Positions 43,521 to 54,480 of a stretch of 64,000 nucleotides of DNA are shown in pieces (the first letter of the stretch is position 1; the number at the start of each line of letters is the position of its first letter). The position numbers and the translations under genes are program-made. The notes under the pieces are model-generated. The model had not been told where the DNA came from and did no database searches. It saw nothing but the letters and a program-made list of their open reading frames with translations. The DNA is taken from assembly GCA_037577475.1 (NCBI GenBank), contig CM075184.1, forward strand, positions 1,424,001 through 1,488,000. Reading direction: 5' to 3'. The DNA is from Chaunax sp. Z400. Taxonomy: Eukaryota; Chordata; Actinopteri; Lophiiformes; Chaunacidae.

Positions 43521-45267
43521 CAGTGCATCACTAGTGTGTAACCAGCATTATATACGTGTGTTGTGAAGCTCCATGTAGGCACATGAAATTAAAACAGCAG
43601 CCAGTAGCAGGTAGCAGTTAACTCATAGGAGACGTCAGGTCCAGGAGCGTCTAACCCTCCAAGCAGAGGACAAGATCAGCTGACATGTAATAGGGATGGT
43701 AATGACTGTTGTTGGATAATGGACACGCCAGTAGTGAGTGTATGTGTGACATGACAGCGCTCAACACACGTTTATATGTAAAAAGCCACAGGACCATTGT
43801 CAAACATGTCACATGATACGTATCTGATCTAGGACCACATGAATATGACTGAAATCTGATTTGTGTGTTCACACAGATCTGCTGATGTGAAGAAGCTTTA
43901 CCTGATTTTCTTTCTTCAGGAGATCATGAGTGAATTTTATTTTTGGATGCACCATTCTTTTAACCACATTTCATGGTCTTCATTAGCAGATGAAGTCGTC
44001 GTCCTGTCAGCTTAGAAAAAACTAAAAGTTTCATATTTTCATTAAAGAACAACAAACTGACGAAGACAATGTTCATGTGACATGACAAACAAACGTTATT
44101 CAATCTGTGCTTTTTCTCTGCAGTCTTATGTACATTTTACAGCTTGCTGTTGACTTCATTTGGCTGTGGGACAGATTTTATCGGAGTATCTTCTCCTGCA
44201 AATACTTCTGTATGGATGTTCCTCCAGCTCTGCTCAGTCATTATTTTACAGGAAGTAGGACACGTGGGACGTTTTTGTCGCCTCACATTACAAATGAACT
44301 GAAGCAGTGTAATGGCATCAAATTAACAAGAAAATGAAAATAAATTCTGATATTTTCAGAATATTTGCTGACATCTTTTGGTTGCAGTTTGTCTGTGATA
44401 GCATCCGGCACCTGAACAGTGCTTGCAGACTTTTACTCCTCCTCCTCACCCTCTCGAGGCTTGACCTGCTTTGTCGGCCTCCCTCGTCTTCCTCTCCTCC
44501 ATCTCTCCACACTGATAGAGGGAAAGGGAGAAGCTGATTGCCTCATTAACAGAGAAAGGAGAGCTTTGTCAGGGCATGAGTGAGGAAATTATTTTCATTA
44601 GATTCAATGGGAATCATATCTTCAGGGGAGCAGAAGGGGGTGAGGAGGGGAGGCTAACCTTGACACTGACAACTCCTAATTCACTGGATGTACAGCATTA
44701 AAAAAGTTAAAACCAGTCCACAGGTGATTGGATGTTAGTGTCTACATCATCTGTTGCTTAGTAGATTTCTGTGTTGAGAGCTAACCATTGGTCCTTTCTC
44801 CTCTGCTCTGTCCTCCTCGCTGCTGATTGGATGGTTGCATCCTGCCCTCAACATCTGGAAACAGGTAAGCATGACTCATGTTTCGGTCATACTTTTCATA
44901 TAATCCATGTTAATAATCGATCAGTGGAGGCTGGGCTGTAGAGGAGATTCAGCATCTTGTTCTGGGCCGAAGAACGATATTCCAAAATAAAATGGTGACT
45001 GCCTTGAATCCTCTAGATTCCAGTCAGGATCCTGATCTTTACCTAAATGTTACCCTTTAATGTTTTTATTAGAATCACAAAATCAGCCTGGGGGATGGAG
45101 GCTCATAAATAAAGGAAATATTTGAATGACCAGACACGTCATCAGATCCTGCTCACACTGACTCATTAGACAGCTGTCAGAGGGCCGTGCTACGCTGCTG
45201 TTGATTGGTTTGTCTGTCTGGTAGCAAGATTGCTAAAAACATTACAGACAGATTTTGATGACATTTT
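43521..45267. other. Unassigned sequence, about 1.7 kb
   Basis: Contains, near 43530, CATCACTAGTGTGTAACCAG, a motif that recurs in tandem at 48600. No coding region that I can support. Confidence 0.35.
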
Positions 45268-45302
45268 TTGGTGTGTGTGTGTATGTGTGTGTGTGTATGT
45301 GT
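45268..45302. repeat. (GT)n microsatellite
   Basis: GTGTGTGTGTATGTGTGTG run. Confidence 0.9.
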
Positions 45303-45589
45303 CATGGGGCTACAGCATTTAGGTGCAGTCACATCAAACTGAGCTGCCTTGGTAGAGGTTAGTGCCTATACTGTGTTTGAGTTTATTTAACCAAGATTAT
45401 AGAGAAAATGTTCTGCTACTCTTATTGATTAAAAGTATTGATCTGAGGCTCAATTCTGAGGCTGTTCTCTAAATATGTCTCTAATATTGATAGATATAGC
45501 AACATGTGATCAATCCTTATCAATAACCCTTTTTACAGAGAGCAGTAGCTCCGTAATGAGGTCCCTTCTCGAAACCATCTGTTTATCCA

Positions 45590-46135
45590 CAGTGTTCTGT
45601 CCACAGTGCTCTATCCACAGTGTTTTGTCCATTATGTTCTGTCCACAGTGTTTTGTCCAGTGTTCTGTCCACAATGTTCTGTCCACAGTGTTCTGTCCAC
45701 AGTGTTCCGTCCACAGCGTTCTGTCCACAATGTTCTGTCCACAGTGTTCTGTCCACAGTGTTTTGTCCAGTGTTCTGTCCACAGTGCTCTATCCACAGTG
45801 TTTTGTCCATTATGTTCCGTCCACAGCGTTCTGTCCACAATGTTCTGTCCACAGTGTTCTGTCCACAATGTTCTGTCCACAGCGTTCTGTCCACAATGTT
45901 CTGTCCACAGCGTTCTGTCCACAGCGTTCTGTCCACAGTGTTCTGTCCACAGCGTTCTGTCCACAATGTTCCGTCCACAGTGTTCTGTCCACAGTTTTCT
46001 GCCCACAATGTTCCATCCACAGTGTTCTGTCTACAGTGTTCTGTCCACAGTTTTCTGTCCACAGTGTTCTTTCCACAGTGTTCTGTCCACAGTGTTCTTT
46101 CCACAGTGTTCTGTCCACAGTGTTCTGTCCACTGT
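45590..46135. repeat. Minisatellite, 14-bp unit TGTTCTGTCCACAG
   Basis: About forty units with variants such as TGTTTTGTCCAG, TGCTCTATCCACAG and CGTTCTGTCCACAG. Because 14 is not a multiple of three and no unit has a stop in any frame, long open frames occur in all six frames with 14-residue periodicity. These are artefacts. Confidence 0.95.
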
Positions 46136-46199
46136 GTCTGTCCCTGTGCACAAATTAACATGCACAAAGTAGTATTGTGTCATCTTTGCATTGCGTTCT

Positions 46200-47470
46200 A
46201 CCTGTTTATACATGGTGATGGTTGTAGGGTTAAAAGGGGGTTAACGATAATAATTATGATCAAAATGATCATATATTAATTATCATATTACAAAGCTATT
46301 AATTAATCAGGCAGGGTTATGAAAGATACCTCGAGGAGCACCACCTTCCTAAAGCTATATCCTTAAGGTCGGAAGGATTCCTTAAGAAAGCTGTAAATAT
46401 AACCTAGATTAATTAATTACTAAATAATAGCGTTCAATCAGTCTCAAATGAAGGAAGTCAAGTCCTCTATCGCAAGAACTAATGATTCCAGTCATCAACA
46501 CAGAAACTTGGTCTAAAAGAATCTACTTTATTATCAAATGTAATTTCACACAGCACACAGGAACAAACCAAAACTAAATCTAATATAGGATGATAACAGA
46601 AAGATAGTCAAATGAGATCAGAGTGAAAGAGAGAGAATAAGACATAACTATAACAAGGCGAAATGATAGCGTGGTGATGTGAACCAAACTAAAGGGGGTC
46701 TAAGGGAAGTTTGAAGGGAAACTAAATTAGGTAAATTGTGGATAATAATGCCAGATCAGCTATGACGCTTTCCAAGACACAGAGATGTTCGGGTTAGCTT
46801 ACTTTTCAGCCGGTCTCCGGGGTAGGTACGAAAGCACGCTTTGGCGAGTTATCAGGAGGGGTCACCGACCGGATACTTGCGGAGGATGCTGTTCGAAGTC
46901 CACCGGATCCTGGTCCCGAATCTCAGATGTTGGAGGGTCGCGTCGTCGCTGGCTGGCGGCTTTGTCAACTTCGGACCTGACGGTCGTGTTCAGCTTGGCC
47001 GTGCTTTGACGGCGTTGAAGCGAGTTGAGGGGTAATGCAGCTCAAAGAAGGCTTAGTGAATTACTCAGGCGTGAGTGATCCACAGGTGAGCTTCAAATAA
47101 CTGAGTTGAAGTGAAGAAATTCAACTATTAACAGAGATCGTAGGAGAGGAATGCTATCTAACTGTATAAGCTAAGTCTTAAAGAGAGGGGATAAAGAATT
47201 CTCTTCTGCTGCGGCAGGAGGGCACGGGCTTATCCACGGAGTCACGGGGATCTCCGCGTTCAGGAGTCAGAGTTCATGTCAGGTGGAGGTAGGAGCAAGC
47301 GGAGCAAGAGGGCGAGCTGCTTCGCGCCGTGGCTTTTGAAGCCTCACAGCTGCCGGAAGTAAGGGCGTGTCCTATTTTACTGTAAGATATGCGGTCACAT
47401 CACCAGCTGGCATAGAAACAATGGGCGAGACATCTGAGTCTCTCCACTAGAAGGAGGCATCAAAGCACAC
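46200..47470 (-). mobile_element. Possible LTR-like or retroelement leader unit
   Basis: On the minus strand there is a GC-rich promoter-like block (47400-47220), a mixed region, and an AATAAA near 46530. The region is non-coding, and its composition changes sharply at 46760-47040. I see no duplicate and cannot verify ends, so this is only a suggestion. Confidence 0.2.
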
Positions 47471-48599
47471 ATGCAATAAACATGAACTCAAAGGGACACA
47501 GGCAGAAAATCATCACTGTGTGCTTATTAAATTCAAAACAAGAAACACATTACATGAAGGAGTGGAAACACACAATAATAGAGAAAACAACAAAAATGAT
47601 CCATGGGAAAATGTTGCAGAGTTCAGTTTTTCAGAAATCATGCTTGCACAGTCATGAACACATTTCTTCTCTTGCTTCCGTGATGAGAGGAAGAGGAGAA
47701 GAGGCAGGAGGGATGGTGAACATTTATGCATAGAAGGTTGGTTGGATTGTCAAATTTTATTGATTCATTAATTTCGAGATTCCAAAACCATGCAGGATTT
47801 TGGATCCTGTGGTTTGGAACAGAAAGCAGTCTCACTGTCTCTTGAGTTGCAGGCTGATACCCTGGTGTGTCTCTGGTACTCAGCAAGGGGTCAGGAGGGG
47901 TGAAACCAGGTCCTCTTTGATATGTTAAGGGAAGGCAAATGTTGTGTGGGTACAGACCCCAAGTGGTGATTACGGGTGTTATCTTTAGGTGAATTGTGGG
48001 GTTGTAACTCCACAATGGCGAGCAGATTGTTGTTCCAAGGGAATGACCATGTTTGATCATTCAAGCAAGGCAAAACCAGGGTTGAAGTCGCAGGGCATGG
48101 TGAGGTGGGGGTCGACTGACCTACCCTCACCCTACATGGTGGTGATGGTACGTTTTTTTAAAGATTCCAATCTGGAGTCCTACTTCAAAACTTTGTGTAT
48201 CCAGGCCCCAAAACGCAACAGAAGTTTCAAACCGTTGTGTAAACGGTCCTTAGGATGCAACCATCCCAGGAGGCTAAGGTTAGGCCTAAAATAACATCTT
48301 CTGGTTGAAGCCTTGCCCCTTTAGAGTATGGATAGATATGATTTAGTGCATTGAACGATATAGATAATGGTGTATCTACTGTGGACACACATAGACGCAG
48401 GCCTCAGCTTGATGCATCACAGGTGTCTGCTTGTCAGAGTCATTCTCTTCATATAAAGGCTATGATGAGACACGCCTCACCTCCCATCTTGTTAACATCA
48501 CTGAAAAGAAACAGCGTCTAATGTTGACGTCAAATGTCCATGAGGGTGGAGTTTCTAAATCAGAGACAATCATTGGTTCAGGTGGGTGGAGTATCATCA
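47471..48599. other. Unassigned sequence with a 140-residue minus-strand frame
   Basis: The frame 48060-47638 (MIKHGHSLGTTICSPLWSYN...) has no recognisable domain and is overlapped by other open frames. No repeat family recognised. Confidence 0.3.
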
Positions 48600-48720
48600 T
48601 TCATTAGTGTGTAACCAGCAGAGTGTACGTCGTCACTAGTGTGTAACCAGCAGAGTGTACGTCATCACTAGAGTGTACATCATCACTAGTGTGTAACCAG
48701 CAGTGTGTACGTGTGTTGTT
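48600..48720. repeat. Short tandem repeat, unit about 32-40 bp with CACTAGTGTGTAACCAGCAG
   Basis: Three to four partial units of CATCACTAGTGTGTAACCAG, CAGAGTGTACGTCATC. The same unit occurs once at 43525-43562, next to the 23-bp minisatellite. Confidence 0.8.
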
Positions 48721-50959
48721 ATAACCAGTTATAACTAAATAAAGTTCTCAGTGTAAGTCTGCAGGTGCTCCTTGAAAGAGGGAAGAGTTGTTTCAGTTTT
48801 GATCAGGATTAAGGTGCAGGTCCAGGAAATTGTTTCCGCTTTGGTGGAGGTATAAGGTCTGTTCAAACTCCATCCTCACTGGTGTGAAGTAAGAACAAAC
48901 TGGGACTTGACCATACTGCCTTCCTACCATTCTACACTCTATTACCCTTGAAGCCGCTGCAGTGTGTTTGTCATCAGCTCTCGTAAAGACAGGAGGGATG
49001 CCCCTCCATTGGCAGCTGGGCTTCTGTCAAATATCCATCTTAAGTGGTTCAGAGGCCCGTCTCCTGACTGCTGCCTCTAGTTTTCACCAGTGTCTGTGTG
49101 AGTGTGAGTGGCAGACTGTGGCCTGCTGGTTCAGGAGCCCCAAGCACTGCATGACTCTGCAGGAGCTGCCTCCTTCACTGTGAGCTGAACTGTGAACAGT
49201 GGTTTGTGTCGTAGAGTCTTTGCCTGCTGTCTTTACTGTCACCTTTCTCTCCTTTATCTCTCTGGATCTGGATCACAGCCTAGTGAAAGCCTCATATTCT
49301 TTAACCACACCCCGTCTGAGGTCTTTCTGCCTGGATGCTCTCATGTTTTCTGGTACAGCTCCAGATTCAGGTCAAGGAAGACACCTTGGTTGTTTCCATG
49401 ATGACTGAACCGTCTCTAGATAGTGAGGCGTGGCTGAAAGCAACATAAACGTCGATCAAACAGTGATATCAAGGTCAACAGTCACTCAATAGAGACTGTA
49501 CCCCCTACACATGATGGAGGGATGGATGGATGAATTTATAGATGGGTGGATGGACAGATGGATCCTTTTCCAGTGATTCTTTGACACATGGTCTCGTTTC
49601 CAGACTCTGGTCACATCAGTGGACAAAGTTTCTGCCTTGTTGGAAGTTTCCTGGAAGCTTCCAGCCTGCTGTTGCCTTCAGGGTTTCTAATGCTAACATA
49701 TCATTTCTAGGATGCTGGAGGACAAAAAAGAAAAGTAGCTTCTGTCTCCTTCTGAATCAACAGAATGTCAGGTGTTTACTCCGGCTGGACCGTCGTCATC
49801 CAACGGCTCTACACAAGCTTATACAAGGAACAAAACGTTGAACAGACTCTGGACATCCTGAGGGAACCGAGGGAACCAAAGACCTGTCAGTCTGTTCTGT
49901 CTCTTTTATGGAGTCACACTGACAGCTGATCTGACTTGAATGTTTGCCTTCAGATTGTTTTCCATGTGGATCTCTGGTGAAAGCAGGTTAGGTGAAATGG
50001 AAACTGAATCTAAGTGCAGCGTTATGTTACGCCTCCATTGGTTTGGTCAGTGTACATAAACAAAGATGGCATAGACAAGGGTTTAAGTTGCTTTTACATG
50101 ACCTCTGTAAAAATGGCTGTCCAGACCAGGAGCCTTGTATCATGTCCCCTCCACCCTTTGTCGTCACCAACAGACAGGTAGATGGATGTGTAAATCAATG
50201 ACACGACAGATGGCAGGTTAATTTCTTTTACATCTCTAACAGTCCTCTCTTCAGCTTCTGTTATTTTACCTCTGTATTTTGTTGTTCTTTGTTTCAGATG
50301 TAAAAAGCTTTCCTGAAATCTCTGATGTTACACAGAACTGAGTCAGACAGGAGCGAAGGACATTATGACTTCAGGGCCACATAGTGATTGTAATTACTGA
50401 GAAACACAATAAAAATGTCAAACATAAAGCACCTTTACGATTTTCAAACTTTGTCAACAATATACAGCAGTTTGTTCAGACTCACATTGAGGTGTCTGAG
50501 GAGCGATTATGAGCAAAGAAAAAGAAGATTATGGGAGCACAAATGTATTGTTATGGTAATATGTCATCCTTATAGCCCTGGCTGGACCCATGTGACAGTA
50601 AAATACACCTAAAATAGCTTTTCTGCCTCAGAGGAGGCGTGTGTGGAAACATGACTGTAATATCACAAAACTTGTAAAGATGTACTAGTCTAAAGTCTTT
50701 GTGAATCTGGTTGTGGTTTTTATTTATTATAAAGACGCCCATCAGCCATGGTTTTTAGAAATACTCAAACCCAGCTACAGTTTAAAAAATACATTTTATT
50801 TATTCATTTAACTATTGAATTTGATTCATTCTGTTATAGTTTATTAATTCTTTGATTTAATTTATTGTCTAAATCAGTTGCTTTTGGCTTTGACTGAAGA
50901 TCATTTAAAAAAAAAACTTGAACACTCCAGTATTTATGATTAAAGGAGCAGGTCACCCT
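48721..50959. other. Unassigned sequence, about 2.2 kb
   Basis: No gene recognised; overlapping plus-strand frames at 49192-49408 lack domains. A short GGAT-rich stretch lies at about 49513-49562. Confidence 0.35.
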
Positions 50960-51180
50960 CATGCGGCTGGAAGATCAGATGAAGTTTCTTAGTCGACCAA
51001 TCATCTCTGGAGCTTCACTGTAAAACAGTGTCACAGTATTCCCCTAAACTCCCGAAGATGATGGAGACTAGATTTAAATGAACAAACATAAAATGAGTCC
51101 ATACGTCCATACATTATGATGTAATCTAGGTCTCCAGAGGGTCCCAGACTGCTTTGAAACAACATCATTTAGACCTTTTT
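50960..51180 (+). repeat. Interspersed repeat, copy 2 (partner at 11525)
   Basis: Shares GAAGTTTC, ACTGTAAAACAGTG, CCCCTAAACTC, GATGGAGACTAG and ATAAAATGAGTCCAT with the copy at 11525-11695. Confidence 0.65.
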
Positions 51181-51414
51181 TAAGTCTTCACTTTAGCCTC
51201 TAAGCTAAACAGGTTTAAGGAAGCTGCACAAGCTTGAAGGTGAGCACATGCCCCGCTAGATCAAGAACTAGCGACACGCAACATTAGCGACACGCAACAT
51301 TTGCTTAGAGGCGTAAGATTTCAGCGTAAAAATGTTGTAAAAAACGTCATTTCAAATTTATTTGGGATCTTTGGGCTTCTGGAGATTATACAGACCTGGA
51401 GGGCCGCCAGGCCA

Positions 51415-51640
51415 ATGAGACTTCGCAGACCCCACCAGGCCAACGAGACCCCGCCAGGCCAACGAGACCCCCCGCCAGGCCAACGAGACCCCCCGCCAGG
51501 CCAACGAGACCCCCCGCCAGGCCAACGAGACCCCCCGCCAGGCCAACGAGACCCCCCACCAGACCAACGAGACCCTCGCCCGGCCAACGAGACCCCAGCT
51601 AGGTCAACAAGACCCCAGCCAGGCCGAGACCCCTGCCAGG
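51415..51640. repeat. GC-rich minisatellite, unit about 21-22 bp (CCCGCCAGGCCAACGAGACC)
   Basis: About ten units, the central ones nearly identical and the outer ones diverged. Open on both strands, but the repeat nature explains this. Confidence 0.95.
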
Positions 51641-52139
51641 CTGTCAACAGGCCAAAAAAACACGTATTTTTATACGTAGCACCTGCCGTGTTCAGCTCTC
51701 ATTTTTAGTTTCAACCTAATGTTACGATGTGTTCATAATGCCAATCAATGATTGTTAAAGGAGGTCGCACAGATAATTCACCACAATGCTACAGGTTCTA
51801 TGGCTAAAATGAGTTACATTAACTAACGTTAGCATAGCACCGTGTGAGAAGCGAAAAGCAGGAGAAGGACAATAAAATATTTTAACATTTTTCTCAAAAA
51901 CTCTGGAGCCAAAGCAGAGAAGAAGATTTGAGAGATTTTGATTTTTAAAAAACACTTTCATTTTCTATTAATCAGGACAGTCTCAACAGGACATAGTCAC
52001 TAGATTAAAACAGATTGTTGTTAATGTAGTTTAAAACATCATGGAAACACAGGGTTAAAGCTCAGCTTCCCCTCCACCACAGAGCAAACAGCTTCAGTGA
52101 AACACCACTGAGATAAAAACTCTTCAAAATTTTCCATGA
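51641..52139. other. Unassigned sequence
   Basis: No recognised content up to the end of the Tx1-like LINE on the minus strand. Confidence 0.35.
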
Positions 52140-52150
52140 GTGAGTAAATT

Positions 52151-52502
52151 CTAAAATCCACTCTCACTCTGGCTTTTACCTACGACACAAACATTGTCAG
52201 CAGATCTCTGCTGTTTCCTGACAAAAAGGACACTTAATGGTACTGCAGGGTTGATTTTTGCTACAAAAGTGTTGACGGACAGCGCTCCCTGCAAGATTCT
52301 CCACTGCAGGTCACCTGACCTCTTGTTTAGAGGTGCTTTATAAAGCAGCCTCCACACAGGTTTACAATCCTCTTTTACTTTCAGTCCCTCTCTCCACACT
52401 GGGTCTTTCCTCTCACTCAGCTTTTTCTTGTTTAAAGCCTGGAAACAGTATTTATAGAGATTTTCTGTTTAAAAAGTGCAGGTTTGCAGGTGCATCAGTT
52501 TT
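52151..52502 (-). pseudogene. Tx1-like ORF2 C-terminal segment, downstream of the inserted L2
   Basis: Minus-strand translation gives YKYCFQALNKKKLSERKDP, WREGLKVKEDCKPVWRLLYK and LNKRSGDLQWRILQGALSVN. This is the segment W-R-x-L-x-K-x-P-x-x-K-R-x-x-D-L-Q-W-R-I-x-x-G-A found in Tx1-like LINEs. The same segment occurs in copy 2 at 58620-58400. It continues the frame that stops at 54480. Confidence 0.85.
52493..52502. repeat. Target-site duplication CATCAGTTTT (left)
   Basis: Identical to 54471-54480; together they flank the L2-type LINE. Confidence 0.9.
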
Positions 52503-54470
52503 CAGAATCAGAATCAGAATCTCTTTATTGTCATTGTACCAGTACAACGAAATTGGAATAGCAGCTCTTCAGTTTCAGTGCAATTTAAAAAGTGAAACAA
52601 GTGACTAAAGTGAATAAATATAAAATGTACACATTTTTACAGATTTCTCAAAGCACTTCATGATGATGGGTGTAAGTGCCACTGGCCGGTAGTCATTGGG
52701 ATTGCTGACAATGGTCTTCTTCAGTAGGGGAATGATTGTGGCGGACTTCAGGCTGGGTGGAATCAAGCACTGGGATAGGGACTGGTTAAATATGTTGGTA
52801 ACGACACCAGTCGGTTGGTCTGCACAGTCCCTCAGCACCCTCCCAGTTACACCGTCTGGTCCGGCAGCTTTTCTTGGGTTCACCGGCCGCAGAATGAGCC
52901 TTACCTCCTGTGCCTGCACTGTGAGGATGTGGCTCCCGGGGGCTGGTGGATGTAGCGTGATCACCACGGTGTCTCAACCTCAAAACGGGCGAAGAAGAAG
53001 TTTAGCTCCTCCGCCAGTGAGGCATCCCCGTCGGCTGAAGTTAAGTTGCTAGACCTGTATTTGGTGATGTGTTGGACCCCTTGCCACACCTGCCGTATGT
53101 TGTTGCTGTTGAAGTGGTCCTCAATCTTCCTCTTGTATGCTGTCTTGGTCTCCCTGATGCCTCTCTTCAGGTTGGCTCTGGCAGCCCTGTACTGTGCCTC
53201 ATCCCCAGACCTGAAGGCGCTGTTTCTCTCCTTCAACAGTACTTTGACCTCTTTTGACATCCAGGGCTTCTGATTGGGATACACCCGGATGCTCCTATCC
53301 ACTGTGACAGTGTCAACACAGTGCTTGATGTAGCACAGTACAGTTGAGGTGTACTCCTCCAGGTCCTGGTGTTTGAAGATATCCCAGTTGGTGTTTTCAA
53401 AACAGTCCTGCAGCTGCTGAGAGGCATCATCAGGCCAAGTTTTAACAGTCTTTGTCATGGGGGGTGCTTTTTTCTTGAGGGGGGTGTATGCTGGTATCAG
53501 GAGCAGGGACATGTGATCAGATGAGCCAAGGTGGGGTAGCTGTGTGGCCGTGTAACCATGCTTGATATTGGAATAGGCTTTATCTAGAGTACTTGCTCCC
53601 CTGGTAACACATTTTATGTGTTGGTGGAACTTAGGGAGCACTGCCTTCAAATCAGCGTGGTTAAAGTTGCCTGCTATCACGTGTAGTGCCTCTGGATAGG
53701 TGTTCTGTTGAAGGCTGATGGCATGGTACAAGTGGGTAAGGGCTGAGTTAGCATTAGCATCCGGTGGTATGTACACAGCAGTAATCATGACAACAGGAAA
53801 TTCTCATGGAAGATACGTGGGTCTGCATTTGACAGCCATATACTCCGTGATCGTGGCGTTGGTACACCAGTTGTTGTTTACATAAATGCATAGCCCCCCT
53901 CCTTTGCTCTTACCGGAGTTACTGTTTCTGTCATGGCGGTAGGCTGTGTGGCCTGCTAACTCGATAGCCGTATCCAGAATGGATGAGTGGAGCCAGGACT
54001 CCGTTATCAGCAGAATGCAGCAGTCCTGGATGAGTCTGTTTGTTGCAATCTGTAGCTTCAGCTCATCCATTTTGTTTGAGATGGATCTGGCATTTGAGAG
54101 GAAGATACTGGGAAGTGGTAGCTTGTGTGGCCGTCTTCTCAGCTTCGCTAGGACGCCAGCCCGGCAGCCTCGCTTTTGCTTTCTCTCGTTGCGACGCCTC
54201 TTCCTCCTCCTGCCCGCTGGGATGACGATCCACGGAGAGCCCGGTGTCCGGGCTGTATCCTACGGTATACTGTGCGAGTGGATAAAGTCATTGTTTACAG
54301 GTTGTTCGCTCCGTAATCCAATGCTTAGGAGATCCTGGCGACTGTAGACAGGATTCGCCCGACAAACCGAACGGGTAAAAAATAACAACACGTACAAAAA
54401 CACTAACAAAAAGCACTGAAAAGAGGAGCTCAGAGCCGCTGCGTCTGTGTGCGCCCCCATCTTGTTTTTT
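52503..54470 (-). mobile_element. L2-type LINE, full ends, RT core deleted, 1,968 bp
   Basis: The 3' end (plus strand CAGAATCAGAATCAG, then CTTTATTGTCATTG) and the 5' end (plus strand ...GCGCCCCCATCTTGTTTTTT) are bounded by a perfect 10-bp duplication. The 5' UTR, endonuclease, linker, start of RT and 3' UTR are present, but the coding sequence jumps from FEKSV near 52650 straight to 3' UTR. RT, thumb and C-terminal region are therefore gone. Having both ends and a duplication, it either moved as a deletion derivative or lost its RT afterwards. Confidence 0.9.
52620..54070 (-). pseudogene. L2-type LINE ORF2: endonuclease, linker and RT start
   Basis: From 54070: MDELKLQIATNRLIQDCCIL and ITESWLHSSILDTAIELAGH, the N-terminal endonuclease. 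From 53788: ITAVYIPPDANAN, VIAGNFNHADLKAVLPKFHQ and LGSSDHMSLLLIP. The usual G-D-F-N is G-N-F-N here, so a catalytic aspartate is replaced. The linker VYPNQKPWMSKEVKVLLKER lies near 53270. The RT start PRKAAGPDGVTGRVLRDCAD is followed by the DYRPVALTPIIMKCFEK segment at 52650. Confidence 0.9.
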
Positions 54471-54480
54471 CATCAGTTTT
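54471..54480. repeat. Target-site duplication CATCAGTTTT (right)
   Basis: Second copy of the 10-bp duplication. Confidence 0.9.

Noticed and set aside
45475..46279. Six overlapping frames of up to 227 residues
   Set aside because: A stop-free 14-bp tandem repeat explains openness in all frames; 14-residue periodicity confirms it.
46200..47470. A host gene promoter or CpG island
   Set aside because: No downstream exon is recognisable; kept only as a low-confidence LTR-like suggestion.
51301..51708. 135-residue frame with QRDPPPG repeats
   Set aside because: Direct product of the 21-22-bp minisatellite; also open antisense.
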